DNA of 64,000 nt, taken from NCBI RefSeq assembly GCF_017051705.1, contig NZ_JAFIDJ010000003.1, positions 124,001 to 188,000 on the forward strand, read 5' to 3'. The notes beneath the pieces were generated by a model. That model searched no databases and was not told the origin of the DNA. It worked only from the letters and a program-made list of their open reading frames with translations. Numbering within the stretch: position 1 is the stretch's first letter; every line of letters begins with the position of its first letter. The position numbers were made by a program, and so were the translations under genes. The DNA comes from Algoriphagus lutimaris (lineage in GTDB: Bacteria; Bacteroidota; Bacteroidia; Cytophagales; Cyclobacteriaceae). Positions 55,097 to 63,928 of this stretch are shown piece after piece.

Positions 55097-56917
55097 ATGA
55101 AACCCCACTTCTTTATTCCAATTATCACCTGCCTACTGCTAGCAGGCTGCGAAACAAACAATGTACCCTTAGATCAATCTAACCAAATCAATGCTTGGTT
55201 TGACGAGGAATATGAGGAACTTCTACAAATGAGCCCTCTCCAACTGACTGCTCAAGGAAGAAAAGATCATTATTCTGAAATCGATGATATGAGCGAAGAG
55301 GCAGAAAACAAAACATTGGAATGGTTGAAGAATAGTGTGGAAGAAATGCATGAGCAATTTTCTTTCGATCAGCTAAACAAAGAGGCTCAACTTTCTTGGA
55401 AACTATGGGAATACCAATATGAACAGGCTGTGTTGAGTTGGGAGTTTAGAAGATCGGGCTACATTTTCAATCAAATGAATAGCATGCATTCTACGCTGCC
55501 TCAGATGCTCATCAATTTTCACAAGGTAGATTCCATTGCAGATGCGGAAGCCTTGTTTACTAGGTACACGGAAGTAGGCCGAGCAATCAAACAACTGATA
55601 CAAAGAGCCAAGCTTCAAGCAGAATCAGGATACAGGCCTCCCAAATTCGCTTATGAATATGTAATTCAACAATCTGAATCCCTAATTCAGGGACAACCTT
55701 TCATGGAAGGTGATAAAAACTCTGCCTTATGGAATGACGCCATTTCAAAAATTTCAAAATTAAAGGAAGAGGGAAAAATTAATGAAGAACAGGAAGAAAA
55801 ACTTTTGGGTGAGGCAAAAGAATCTCTAATAAATGGCTTCAAACCTGCCTACGAAGAATTGATTTCCTGGTTAAAATCAGAGCTGGAATACCTTGAAGAT
55901 AAGCCTACTGGTCTTAGCCGGCATGATAACGGGAAGGAATATTATGCTTTCCGTTTGAAAACCTCCACCACCACTGATCTTACTGCGGAAGAAATCCATG
56001 AGATCGGATTACAAGAAGTGGCTAGAATTCAAAAGGAGATGCTTGCCATCAAAGACCAAGTTGGCTTCGAAGGAGATTTGAGAGAGTTTTTTGAATTTAT
56101 TAATACCGACCCACAGTTTTTTTATCCTAATACAGATGAGGGCAGAATGGGGTATCTTAATGATTCAAAAGCATTTTTGGACACCATTACTCAAAAACTA
56201 CCTGACTACTTTGGAATCCTTCCTAAAGCTCAATTGGAAGTAAAAAGAGTAGAAGCATTTCGGGAGCAAGATGGGGCTCCACAACATTACTCTCAAGGAA
56301 CTCCAGACGGAAGTAGACCAGGAACCTATTATGTTCACCTTTCCGATATGAAATCTATGCCTAAATCCACTATGGAAGGTGTCGCCTATCATGAAGGAAA
56401 TCCAGGGCATCATATGCAGATTTCGATTCAGCAAGAATTGGAAAGTATTCCAAAATTCCGAACACAGTTCTTTTTCAATGCATACGTGGAGGGTTGGGCC
56501 TTATATTCAGAAGCTTTAGCGAAGGAAATGGGGCAATATAAAAATCCATACTACGATTTTGGTCGCTTAGTCAATGAGATTTGGAGAGCAATTCGATTGG
56601 TTACAGACACGGGGCTACATGCCAAAGGTTGGACAGAAGAAGATGCCATCAACTATTTTGCAGAAAACTCTTCTATTGCCCCAGGAGCTATCCAAGCAGA
56701 GGTACGTCGATATATGGTAATTCCAGGTCAAGCTACCGGTTATAAAATCGGAATGCTAAAAATTCAGGAACTCAGAGCAAAGGCAGAAAGTCAGTTAGGA
56801 AATCAATTTGACATCAAAAAATTCCATGATAAGATTTTGGAACAAGGAGCCCTTCCTCTGAATTTGCTAGAAGAAGAAATCAATCTTTGGATTACCGAAA
56901 CACAGTCAGGCAAATAA
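55097..56917 (+). CDS. DUF885 lipoprotein, putative metallopeptidase-like
   Basis: A 606-residue lipoprotein. The signal ends in LLLAGC, with the lipidated Cys at about residue 18. The conserved block VAYHEGNPGHHMQI (about residue 434) is an HExxxxHH-type metal motif, followed by NAYVEGWALYSEALAKEMG with the second Glu. This is the DUF885 pattern, related in layout to carboxypeptidase-like metalloenzymes. Activity is not proven. It is probably on the outer or inner membrane. It stands alone. Confidence 0.85.
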   Translation: MKPHFFIPIITCLLLAGCETNNVPLDQSNQINAWFDEEYEELLQMSPLQLTAQGRKDHYSEIDDMSEEAENKTLEWLKNSVEEMHEQFSFDQLNKEAQLSWKLWEYQYEQAVLSWEFRRSGYIFNQMNSMHSTLPQMLINFHKVDSIADAEALFTRYTEVGRAIKQLIQRAKLQAESGYRPPKFAYEYVIQQSESLIQGQPFMEGDKNSALWNDAISKISKLKEEGKINEEQEEKLLGEAKESLINGFKPAYEELISWLKSELEYLEDKPTGLSRHDNGKEYYAFRLKTSTTTDLTAEEIHEIGLQEVARIQKEMLAIKDQVGFEGDLREFFEFINTDPQFFYPNTDEGRMGYLNDSKAFLDTITQKLPDYFGILPKAQLEVKRVEAFREQDGAPQHYSQGTPDGSRPGTYYVHLSDMKSMPKSTMEGVAYHEGNPGHHMQISIQQELESIPKFRTQFFFNAYVEGWALYSEALAKEMGQYKNPYYDFGRLVNEIWRAIRLVTDTGLHAKGWTEEDAINYFAENSSIAPGAIQAEVRRYMVIPGQATGYKIGMLKIQELRAKAESQLGNQFDIKKFHDKILEQGALPLNLLEEEINLWITETQSGK

Positions 56918-56984
56918 CTTTTGATGTTAAGAAAATTTTTCTCTCAAATAATCAGCATCTTAGAACAAAAAGAAAGAATCTGTT

Positions 56985-57014
56985 TTGCAAAACACATGAA
57001 TTCCCCTACTTTTG
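56985..57014 (+). promoter_or_regulatory. promoter of the tRNA-Ser array
   Basis: TTG (56985-56987), 19 nt, TACTTTTG (57007-57014) is an exact consensus match. It lies upstream of the decayed tRNA copy at 57051, so that copy and the intact tRNA should share a transcript. Confidence 0.8.
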
Positions 57015-57050
57015 CAATCCTAATCAGGGAATAAAACCTGATACCGACCT

Positions 57051-57106
57051 AGAGGAGTGGCAGAGTGTACGTCCCGATAGCTATCGTGGAGCGGCGTTCT
57101 GAAAAC
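57051..57106 (+). pseudogene. decayed 5' copy of tRNA-Ser
   Basis: The first 17 nt (57051-57067) are identical to the first 17 nt of the intact tRNA-Ser at 57131. The D-arm end is replaced by a segment containing the palindrome CGATAGCTATCG. Then GCGGCGTTCTGAAAAC (57091-57106) resembles the anticodon arm of the intact gene with two changes. The variable arm, T-arm and 3' end are missing. It cannot fold as a tRNA. Confidence 0.75.
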
Positions 57107-57130
57107 TTCAAAGTCAATTTAAGTCCACAT

Positions 57131-57215
57131 AGAGGAGTGGCAGAGTGGTCGAATGCGGCGGTCTTGAAAACCGTTGTACCGCGAGGTACCGGGGGTTCGA
57201 ATCCCTCCTCCTCTG
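57131..57215 (+). tRNA. tRNA-Ser (UGA)
   Basis: The acceptor AGAGGAG pairs with CTCCTCT, with discriminator G. The anticodon loop CTTGAAA gives anticodon TGA. The long variable arm (GTACCGCGAGGTACC) and T-loop TTCGAAT are typical of a type II tRNA-Ser. CCA is not encoded. A first base of A at the acceptor end is uncommon. Confidence 0.95.
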
Positions 57216-57219
57216 CACT

Positions 57220-57251
57220 AAGCCTGATACTGAAAAGTGTCAGGCTTTTTT
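57220..57251 (+). terminator. terminator of tRNA-Ser
   Basis: A perfect 12-bp stem (AAGCCTGATACT / AGTGTCAGGCTT, with one G-T pair) has a GAAA tetraloop and a T-run. It begins 5 nt after the tRNA. Confidence 0.9.
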
Positions 57252-57323
57252 GTTTTAAGTCGTCGGGGCTAACCGCTATCTGGCCCTTGGCTGAAACAGT
57301 CCACTGGACTGTCAATTAACGCT

Positions 57324-57378
57324 TTTTCCTCTACTCCTCTACACCAAGTCTAATACTGAAAAGTGTCAGGCTTTTTTT
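57324..57378 (+). repeat. degenerate second copy of the tRNA-Ser 3' end and its terminator
   Basis: 57346-57378 repeats the terminator (AAGTCTAATACT, GAAA, AGTGTCAGGCTT, T-run) with two changes in the left arm. The bases before it (CTCTACTCCTCTACACC) resemble the 3' acceptor end of tRNA-Ser. No intact tRNA body precedes it. Confidence 0.65.
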
Positions 57379-57504
57379 AACAAACGATCCATCCCTTAAT
57401 TCATATTAACCCATGGTTAGGAGATTGCTATTTCTTTTTGAGAAAGTCTCTTTCACTAAAAGAAACTTTTATCTTGGGAAACAATTATTTAAAAGCTTTA
57501 CTGT

Positions 57505-58887
57505 ATGAACCATTCCCAATTAAAACCATTATTCTTTTCACTTCTTTTCTCTTTTTTATTTTTCGAATCCTTTTCTCAAGAGCCTATTCCATACACAGCC
57601 CCAATATTTGATTTAGACTGGAGCAAACCCAATCTGTATCCTGATCGAATCATTATTAATTTCGGAGCTAACCCAGCCAGCGAAATCAGTGTTACTTGGA
57701 GAACCAATGAAGAAATCGATACTGCTTATGTTGAAATTGCTAAAGCCACAGGTGATCCCAAATTTTGGGAAAACAAAGAGACTCTATTAGCCAACACGGA
57801 GGTTCTAGATGCCGACACCATCGAAACTGCAGAAGTATTGGCCCATTACCATTCCTTGGAAATAAAAGACCTAGAACCTAAAACAATCTATGGATATCGA
57901 GTTGGGGATGGAGAGCGATGGAGTGAATGGTTCCAGTTTGAAACTGCCTCCGACCAATTGGATGATAAATTCTCCTTTTTATATGTAGGCGATGCCCAAA
58001 ATTACATTTTGGAATTATGGTCCAGGCTTATTCGAGAGGGATTTAAAACTGCTCCTGAGGCCAAATTTTTTATACATGCTGGAGACTTAGTTAATACCGC
58101 TCATAAAGAGCAAGATTGGCACGAATGGTTTACCGCAGGAGGTTTCATCCATAGTATGATTCCTGCAGTCCCTACACCGGGAAATCATGAATATCGAGCC
58201 AAAGATTCCTTAGAAAATGCTGCAAAAGAAAGAAGTTTATCCATTCAATGGAATCCACAGTTTACTCTCCCTCAAAACGGTCCTGAAGGGTTAGAAGAAA
58301 CAGTCTATTACATGGATTACCAAGATGCAAGAATCATTTCTTTAAACAGCAATCGTGAACTCGAGATCCAGGCAGAATGGTTAGAAAATTTACTTCAAAA
58401 AACCACTCAAAAGTGGATCATTGTCACCTACCATCACCCCATGTATTCAGCTTCTTCAGGAAGAGACAACCCCACCTTGAGAGAAATCTGGAAACCAATT
58501 TTTGACAAATACAAGGTCGACCTTGCCTTACAAGGACATGACCATAGCTATGCTAGAGGAAGGGTGTCCCCTGGAGAAAATGTGTTAGAAGGGGTAAATC
58601 TCAGAGATCAAACAGGAACTGTTTACGTGGTTTCCGTCAGTGGAGGAAAAATGTATAACGTGGGAGGAGACTGGACCGAGTTAGGAGCCACCAAAGATCG
58701 AAGTGGGGAAAACACCCAATTATTTCAGGTCATCACAATAGAGGGAGATCATCTTCTTTTTGAAAGCTATACCGCAGTAGGCGAATTGTATGATTCTTTT
58801 GAATTGATCAAGACCGAAGACGGACCAAATAAATTCATTGAGTTAAGAGCTAAGGCGATCGATGAGCGAGTCACAAAAGATCAATAA
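57505..58887 (+). CDS. purple acid phosphatase-like metallophosphoesterase
   Basis: A 460-residue secreted enzyme with a signal peptide (LKPLFFSLLFSFLFFESFSQ). A Fn3-like N-terminal domain (residues about 40-145, with ASEISVTWRTNEEIDTAYVE) precedes the metallophosphatase core. Metal-binding motifs are VGDAQ, HAGDLVN, PGNHEY, TYHHPMY and QGHDHSY. These are the five blocks of purple acid phosphatases, which use a two-metal centre to hydrolyse phosphomonoesters. It should act in the periplasm or outside. It stands alone. Confidence 0.88.
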   Translation: MNHSQLKPLFFSLLFSFLFFESFSQEPIPYTAPIFDLDWSKPNLYPDRIIINFGANPASEISVTWRTNEEIDTAYVEIAKATGDPKFWENKETLLANTEVLDADTIETAEVLAHYHSLEIKDLEPKTIYGYRVGDGERWSEWFQFETASDQLDDKFSFLYVGDAQNYILELWSRLIREGFKTAPEAKFFIHAGDLVNTAHKEQDWHEWFTAGGFIHSMIPAVPTPGNHEYRAKDSLENAAKERSLSIQWNPQFTLPQNGPEGLEETVYYMDYQDARIISLNSNRELEIQAEWLENLLQKTTQKWIIVTYHHPMYSASSGRDNPTLREIWKPIFDKYKVDLALQGHDHSYARGRVSPGENVLEGVNLRDQTGTVYVVSVSGGKMYNVGGDWTELGATKDRSGENTQLFQVITIEGDHLLFESYTAVGELYDSFELIKTEDGPNKFIELRAKAIDERVTKDQ

Positions 58888-59050
58888 TTCAAAAGTCTAA
58901 ATCACCTCAATCCCCAAATTAAGTGGAGTGATAAAACTTTAGTTTGTTTTCAAAAGAAAAGTCCTCCTAATCTTTCACCATTCATCAAAAAGCCAGATCA
59001 GATTTTATTATGATAATCGGGATTTTAGGTCTTAAAGGTTTTGAAAAGTC

Positions 59051-59058
59051 TATATTTG
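59051..59058 (+). promoter_or_regulatory. -7 promoter element upstream of the cytochrome c lipoprotein
   Basis: TATATTTG matches the -7 consensus 53 bp before the start codon. No good TTG lies 19 nt upstream. Confidence 0.4.
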
Positions 59059-59111
59059 AAGTTGCTTTTTGAAGCCTAATTTCAATATTTAAACCTAACC
59101 CAGATTTTAGC

Positions 59112-61775
59112 ATGTCTAAAATAAAGACCCCCCTATTGAGCGTCCTAGCTCTTGGGCTGCTTTTTAGTTGTAATAAATACAAACCTGCCACCACAGTGGA
59201 TAATGAGGAACTGAAAGCCTATTTCAGCCCTACCAATTTCGACCCCAACAATATCCCTGCTGACAGCACCGTGTTGGACATGTCCAATATTGCAGGGCCA
59301 GATATCGTACCAAGTCCTGCTTGCTTGGCAGTATTGCCAACTGGAGAAGTTTTCGTGGGTGTGGATATGATGGGTTCATTAGGAAAAGAACCTGGTAAAG
59401 GAAGTATTGTCAAGCTAGTTGATTCAGATAATGATGGTGTTTATGAAACCGTGACTGAGTTCGCAAAAACAGACAATCCTCGTGGTATCATGCCTGTTGG
59501 GGATCAGGTTTTTGTCTTGCATACAGTATTCAACGAATCCACCGGTGAAGCCGAACGAATGGATTTGGTAGAATTTGTAGATAAAGATCATGATGGAATT
59601 GCGGATGGACCTGCTAATCCCTTAATCAAAAATATTTGTTCCCCAGCATCCTTGAGAAGCAGAGGGACGGACCACGCCACCAATGGTATCAGAATGGGTA
59701 TTGATGGATGGATCTATGTTGCGGTGGGCGACTTTGGTTTCCATGAAGCAGAAGATAGAAGCGGTAAAAAGATGACCATGCTTGGGGGCGGGATCGTGAG
59801 AGTACGACCTGACGGAACAGAGATGGAAGTGTATGCGCACGGTACCAGAAATATTTACGATGTGGCCATTGACCCATTTATGAATATTTATACTAGAGGA
59901 AATACAAATGATGGTGGTGGATGGAACATTCGCTTTATCCATTATGTGCAAAGTGGTGAGTATGGCTATCCTAGCTTATTCAAAAACTTTACAGACGAAA
60001 TCATTCCTGCATTAGCTGATCTAGGAGGTGGTTCAGGAACCGGTTCCTACTTCATGGATGATGACCGTTGGCCAGCGGAATTCAATCATGTACCGATGAT
60101 GGCTGATTGGGGTAGAAGCCAACTTTTCATCCACAGAGTGACCATGGATGGCCCAGGTTTCACCCAGCAAGATGAACGATTTATCAAGCTTTCACAGATC
60201 ACTGATGTGGATGTAGATGGTTCGGGAAGAATGTTCATGGCGGCATGGGATGGCGCTGGCTATAAAGGAAGCCCTGAAAAAGGATATGTAGTGAAAGTAG
60301 TTCCTAAAGATTGGACCTACGAAGCATTTCCTGATTTGAAAGCTGCCTCAGTCGCTGAACTTGGAGAATTGTTGAAAGCAGGCAATTCTGTAACTCGTTT
60401 CCATGCGCAGCAAGAGCTTTTAAAAAGACCTTTGGAAGAAGCAGCCATGGAAGCTTTGAAAATCGCGCAAGACAAATCCCTACCGCTTCAAAACCGTGTG
60501 GCTGGTATTTTCACTTATGCCCAGGCGGCATGTGTAAACGGGGCAGAAGAATTATTGAAGCTTAGCGAAGAAGATAAAATCCGCGAATTCGCATTAAGAG
60601 CCCTGACTGATAGAAAGTCATGTTTGAGCTCTGTACCAGAGGAACCGTTCCTCGCTGCGGTGCATGATGCTAACCCAAGAGTACAAGTGGCAGCAATTGT
60701 AGGTTTAGGCAGATTAGGCAAGAAAGATGCAGCGAAAACATTGCTCGAAATTGCTGTTCCTGCTTCTGCCAAAATACCTCAACCAGGAATAGAAGGTCCA
60801 CATGCTACCCCAAATTCAGATATTATCTTGTCACACTTGGCTGTGAAGTCTTTGGTAGAACTAGACGCAGTGGACGAAACGGTAGATGCCATCAAAACAA
60901 ACTCAAAATTGGCGCTTTGGGCCTTAAGATACATGCATGATTCGAAGGCCATAGAAGGCTTGATGGATGCTTATGAAGGTTCAAATGACCAAGAATTAAA
61001 AGATGAAATCCTAAGCACTTTAGCTAGACTTTATATGGAAGAAGCTCCCTATGATGGCAGCTGGTGGTGGAGTACTAGACCTGACACACATGGTCCTTAT
61101 TATAAAGGAATTACTTGGGAATCTTCTGATAAAATCAAAACCTTCCTGATTCAGGAATTTGAAAAGTCTAACCCTTCCAAAAAGAATTTCTTTGCAGGAT
61201 TAAATGATCGAAATAGAATGGAAATCTCTGAACTAGGCACAGTGTCGGAGGAAGTAATTGTCGAAGAAAACGCACAAGTAGACTTTGAAGCTATCAAAAA
61301 CAAAAAAGGTCAGGTAGGAGAATCTTCTATCGAAGACGTGATTTTAGCTGTCGCGGCTGTCAAAGGTGATCCAGTAAAAGGAAAAGCATTGTTCACTAGC
61401 CAAGGCTGTATTGCATGTCATAGCGTCGAAAAAGGTGAGGTGATGAAAGGTCCGTTTATGGGACAAATTGGTTCGATCATGAATCGTGATCAGATCACTG
61501 AATCCATCATGAAACCAAATGCATCAATTTCGCAAGGATTTGCTTCCTTTATGATTGACACCAAAGATGGGGAAACTTATATGGGCTTTATCACTGCTGA
61601 ATCTGCAGATGAATTAACTCTTAGAGATATTACAGGAAAGGCAACGACCATCATAAAGAATAATATCAGAAGTAGAAAAGAGATGGAAAATTCAATTATG
61701 CCAGCTGGTCTGGCCAATTCACTTTCTTTTGAGGAATTAGCTTCTTTGGTAACTTATCTTCAGCAGCAAAAATAA
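59112..61775 (+). CDS. propeller/HEAT/cytochrome c lipoprotein (PVC-type heme protein)
   Basis: An 887-residue lipoprotein. The signal ends in LLFSC (Cys about residue 20). Residues about 50-430 form a PQQ-dehydrogenase-like beta-propeller (ACLAVLPTGEVFVGVD, GIRMGIDGWIYVAVGDFG, YAHGTRNIYDVAIDPF). Residues about 430-700 are HEAT-like repeats. A C-terminal cytochrome c domain has one heme site, CIACHS (about residue 772), and NSIMPAGLA as the Met ligand. Such proteins are thought to oxidise sugars or other substrates on the cell surface. The substrate is unknown. Confidence 0.85.
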   Translation: MSKIKTPLLSVLALGLLFSCNKYKPATTVDNEELKAYFSPTNFDPNNIPADSTVLDMSNIAGPDIVPSPACLAVLPTGEVFVGVDMMGSLGKEPGKGSIVKLVDSDNDGVYETVTEFAKTDNPRGIMPVGDQVFVLHTVFNESTGEAERMDLVEFVDKDHDGIADGPANPLIKNICSPASLRSRGTDHATNGIRMGIDGWIYVAVGDFGFHEAEDRSGKKMTMLGGGIVRVRPDGTEMEVYAHGTRNIYDVAIDPFMNIYTRGNTNDGGGWNIRFIHYVQSGEYGYPSLFKNFTDEIIPALADLGGGSGTGSYFMDDDRWPAEFNHVPMMADWGRSQLFIHRVTMDGPGFTQQDERFIKLSQITDVDVDGSGRMFMAAWDGAGYKGSPEKGYVVKVVPKDWTYEAFPDLKAASVAELGELLKAGNSVTRFHAQQELLKRPLEEAAMEALKIAQDKSLPLQNRVAGIFTYAQAACVNGAEELLKLSEEDKIREFALRALTDRKSCLSSVPEEPFLAAVHDANPRVQVAAIVGLGRLGKKDAAKTLLEIAVPASAKIPQPGIEGPHATPNSDIILSHLAVKSLVELDAVDETVDAIKTNSKLALWALRYMHDSKAIEGLMDAYEGSNDQELKDEILSTLARLYMEEAPYDGSWWWSTRPDTHGPYYKGITWESSDKIKTFLIQEFEKSNPSKKNFFAGLNDRNRMEISELGTVSEEVIVEENAQVDFEAIKNKKGQVGESSIEDVILAVAAVKGDPVKGKALFTSQGCIACHSVEKGEVMKGPFMGQIGSIMNRDQITESIMKPNASISQGFASFMIDTKDGETYMGFITAESADELTLRDITGKATTIIKNNIRSRKEMENSIMPAGLANSLSFEELASLVTYLQQQK

Positions 61776-61797
61776 ACTTCAAGTTTATTTCACTTTT

Positions 61798-61833
61798 AAA
61801 GGTCTCAATAGCAAGAGCTAATTGAGACCTTTT
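61798..61833 (+). terminator. terminator of the cytochrome c lipoprotein gene
   Basis: A perfect 12-bp stem (AAAGGTCTCAAT / ATTGAGACCTTT) with an 11-nt loop and a T-run lies 22 nt after the stop codon. Confidence 0.9.
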
Positions 61834-61877
61834 TTATTTCCTTGAGGATATTTCTTCAATACTACTATTGAAAAACA

Positions 61878-61889
61878 TGATTTAAATCA
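61878..61889. promoter_or_regulatory. FNR/CRP-type palindrome
   Basis: TGATTTAAATCA is a perfect 12-bp palindrome of the form TGAT-N4-ATCA, the core of the FNR box (TTGAT-N4-ATCAA); the outer bases are A and C instead of T and A. It lies about 77 nt upstream of the predicted transcription start of the 594-residue gene. The sequence is seen; the role is an inference. Confidence 0.4.
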
Positions 61890-61946
61890 CATCTGACGCT
61901 GATTAATGGCACCCCCTTATCACACCATTACAGGAGATTTCCTTGG

Positions 61947-61954
61947 TATTTTTG
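61947..61954 (+). promoter_or_regulatory. -7 promoter element of the 594-residue gene
   Basis: TATTTTTG is an exact -7 match. It ends 24 bp before the ATG at 61979, which supports that start over the TTG at 61943. The -33 position is not TTG, which would fit a promoter needing an activator. Confidence 0.45.
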
Positions 61955-61978
61955 AACCTAAATTTTATTGGAAATAAT

Positions 61979-63763
61979 ATGAATCAAGCTATCTCTCCTC
62001 ATTCTTTTCATATTCCTGTGATGGGATTAGGATTTACTGTGGACAGTCCGATCAAAGTTGCCAAGTTTGGTATCTCCAGTGTCATTTCCATCATGGATGA
62101 CCATCTTTTGGAAGATATGAGAAGAATTTATTCTGAAAAATTCGATCTTCCCTATTCTCCTATTTCCGAAAAAGAAGATGACTTCAAAGCCAAAAGAACA
62201 ACCGCATTTTTAGACCTGACCCAATTGCTGGTGGATAAACAAATCCAGGAAATCAAAAATGCTATTCCCGAGAAAGGCCAATTATTCCAAAATTACATCG
62301 ATCTACTTCCTGAAGCCCATCCTTTGAAGTACTTAGCTCAGGAATTAATGCATCAAGACTTTACCTCTCAACAGGTAGAAACCATACAATCTATGATTCT
62401 TCCAGGAGCAATTGATGTTAACATCATGACCAAGGTAGACAAGATGAATTATGACCAAAACGGTGATTTGCTTCCAAGGGAATTCTCAGATGCTTTGGCA
62501 GCTTTAAGAGGTTTTGCTAACAGTAAATTATCTAGCTCCGTGATTTTTTCTGCTGGACTTAATCCAGCACTCTATAGCTATGCAGAGCAATTTGATTGCT
62601 TTTTTCCTACGCCTGAACAACCAAATTCAAAAAGTATTATTCTAAAAGTTTCTGATTACAGATCGGCCTTGATACAAGGTAAATTTCTAGCTAAAAAAGG
62701 GCTTTGGGTTTCTGAATTTAGGATTGAATCAGGATTAAATTGCGGAGGTCATGCATTTGCCACAGACGGGTTATTGGTCGGTCCTATTTTAGAAGAATTC
62801 AAAGCCAACAAAAAAGAACTGCAATCCTCATTGATGGAGGTTTACGAAAAAGCCCTGGAAGCAAAAGGAATAAGCTTACAACAAACACCTGGCATAAAAA
62901 TCACTTATCAAGGAGGAATTGGAACATCCAAAGAGGATAGTTTCTTGAGAAATTATTATCAATTAGATGGAACAGGTTGGGGAAGCCCATTTTTATTGGT
63001 TCCTGAGGCAACCTCAGTCGATGAAGACACGCTTCAAAGAATCTTAAAAGCGAAAAAATCTGACTTTTACCTGAGCAATGCATCACCACTTGGAGTTCCT
63101 TTCAACAATCTAAAAACCAGCAGTGGAGAAGACCAACGCAAAGAAAGATTGGAGCGAAATAGACCTGGAAGCCCTTGTTATAAAAAGTTCTTGTCCTTTA
63201 GTACAGAGTTTACCGAGAAACCTATTTGCACTGCTTCCAGACAATACCAAAATCTGAAAAGTAAGCAATTTCATAATGGTGAAATTTCAGAAAAAGAATG
63301 GAATGAAGTAGCTGAAAAAGACTGTTTGTGTGAAGGCTTAAGTGCTCCTGCTATTTTATCAAACGGGTCCACTCCAAGGAGAAACCTAAATGCAGTGACT
63401 ATTTGTCCTGGCCCTAACCTTGCATACTTCAAAGGCACCTTTAGCTTAAAAGAAATGGCCTCTCATATCTACGGAAAATTAAGCCTTAATCTGGATTCAG
63501 AAAGACCTCATGTATTTGTGAAAGAAGCCCAATTGTATGTCAGCCATTTGAAAAAGGAATTTCAAAATCTCATCGCTAGTCCTTCCAGCAAGCAAGAAAA
63601 TTACCTAGATAAGTTTCAAAAAAATCTAGACCAAGGAATTGAGTATTACCAACACTTAATCCAAACTGTACAGCTAGATTCAGAAGAAATGCTTGAAAAA
63701 ATGAAAGTTCAATTAAAAAACCTTCAGCAGGAACTCAGTGTATTAAAACCCACAGTAGCCTAA
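61979..63763 (+). CDS. protein of unknown function, possible FMN-type TIM barrel
   Basis: A 594-residue cytoplasmic protein without signal or membrane helices. It starts FHIPVMGLGFTVDSPIKVAK, then ISSVISIMDD, which looks like the first barrel strands of nitronate monooxygenase-like FMN enzymes. GLNCGGHAF, ITYQGGIGTSKED and DGTGWGSPFLLVPEAT resemble the later FMN-phosphate-binding strands. Cys residues cluster near 410-470 (SPCYKKF, PICTASRQ, DCLCEG, TICPGPN) and could bind a metal or cluster. The C-terminus is a coiled coil (about 540-590). I do not know the family function. Confidence 0.55.
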   Translation: MNQAISPHSFHIPVMGLGFTVDSPIKVAKFGISSVISIMDDHLLEDMRRIYSEKFDLPYSPISEKEDDFKAKRTTAFLDLTQLLVDKQIQEIKNAIPEKGQLFQNYIDLLPEAHPLKYLAQELMHQDFTSQQVETIQSMILPGAIDVNIMTKVDKMNYDQNGDLLPREFSDALAALRGFANSKLSSSVIFSAGLNPALYSYAEQFDCFFPTPEQPNSKSIILKVSDYRSALIQGKFLAKKGLWVSEFRIESGLNCGGHAFATDGLLVGPILEEFKANKKELQSSLMEVYEKALEAKGISLQQTPGIKITYQGGIGTSKEDSFLRNYYQLDGTGWGSPFLLVPEATSVDEDTLQRILKAKKSDFYLSNASPLGVPFNNLKTSSGEDQRKERLERNRPGSPCYKKFLSFSTEFTEKPICTASRQYQNLKSKQFHNGEISEKEWNEVAEKDCLCEGLSAPAILSNGSTPRRNLNAVTICPGPNLAYFKGTFSLKEMASHIYGKLSLNLDSERPHVFVKEAQLYVSHLKKEFQNLIASPSSKQENYLDKFQKNLDQGIEYYQHLIQTVQLDSEEMLEKMKVQLKNLQQELSVLKPTVA

Positions 63764-63772
63764 TTGAATATC

Positions 63773-63806
63773 ATATCCCTGTTTACCTTAAACAGGGATA
63801 TTTTTT
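63773..63806 (+). terminator. terminator after the 594-residue gene
   Basis: TATCCCTGTTT (63774-63784) pairs perfectly with AAACAGGGATA (63790-63800), followed by TTTTTT. It begins 10 nt after the stop codon. Confidence 0.9.
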
Positions 63807-63928
63807 CACTATATTTTTTTTCATAACCTTCTAAAAACCTGCAAGTAGATTGGCTAACCTACCTAAAAATTCTACTTTAGAAGTTGGATTAGATTTAATC
63901 CAAAAAGATGCCCATATACCTATTCAAA

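Noticed and set aside
57049-57319. Open frames of 84-88 codons on both strands over the tRNA-Ser locus
   Set aside because: They run through the tRNA gene and its terminator and have no protein-like features.
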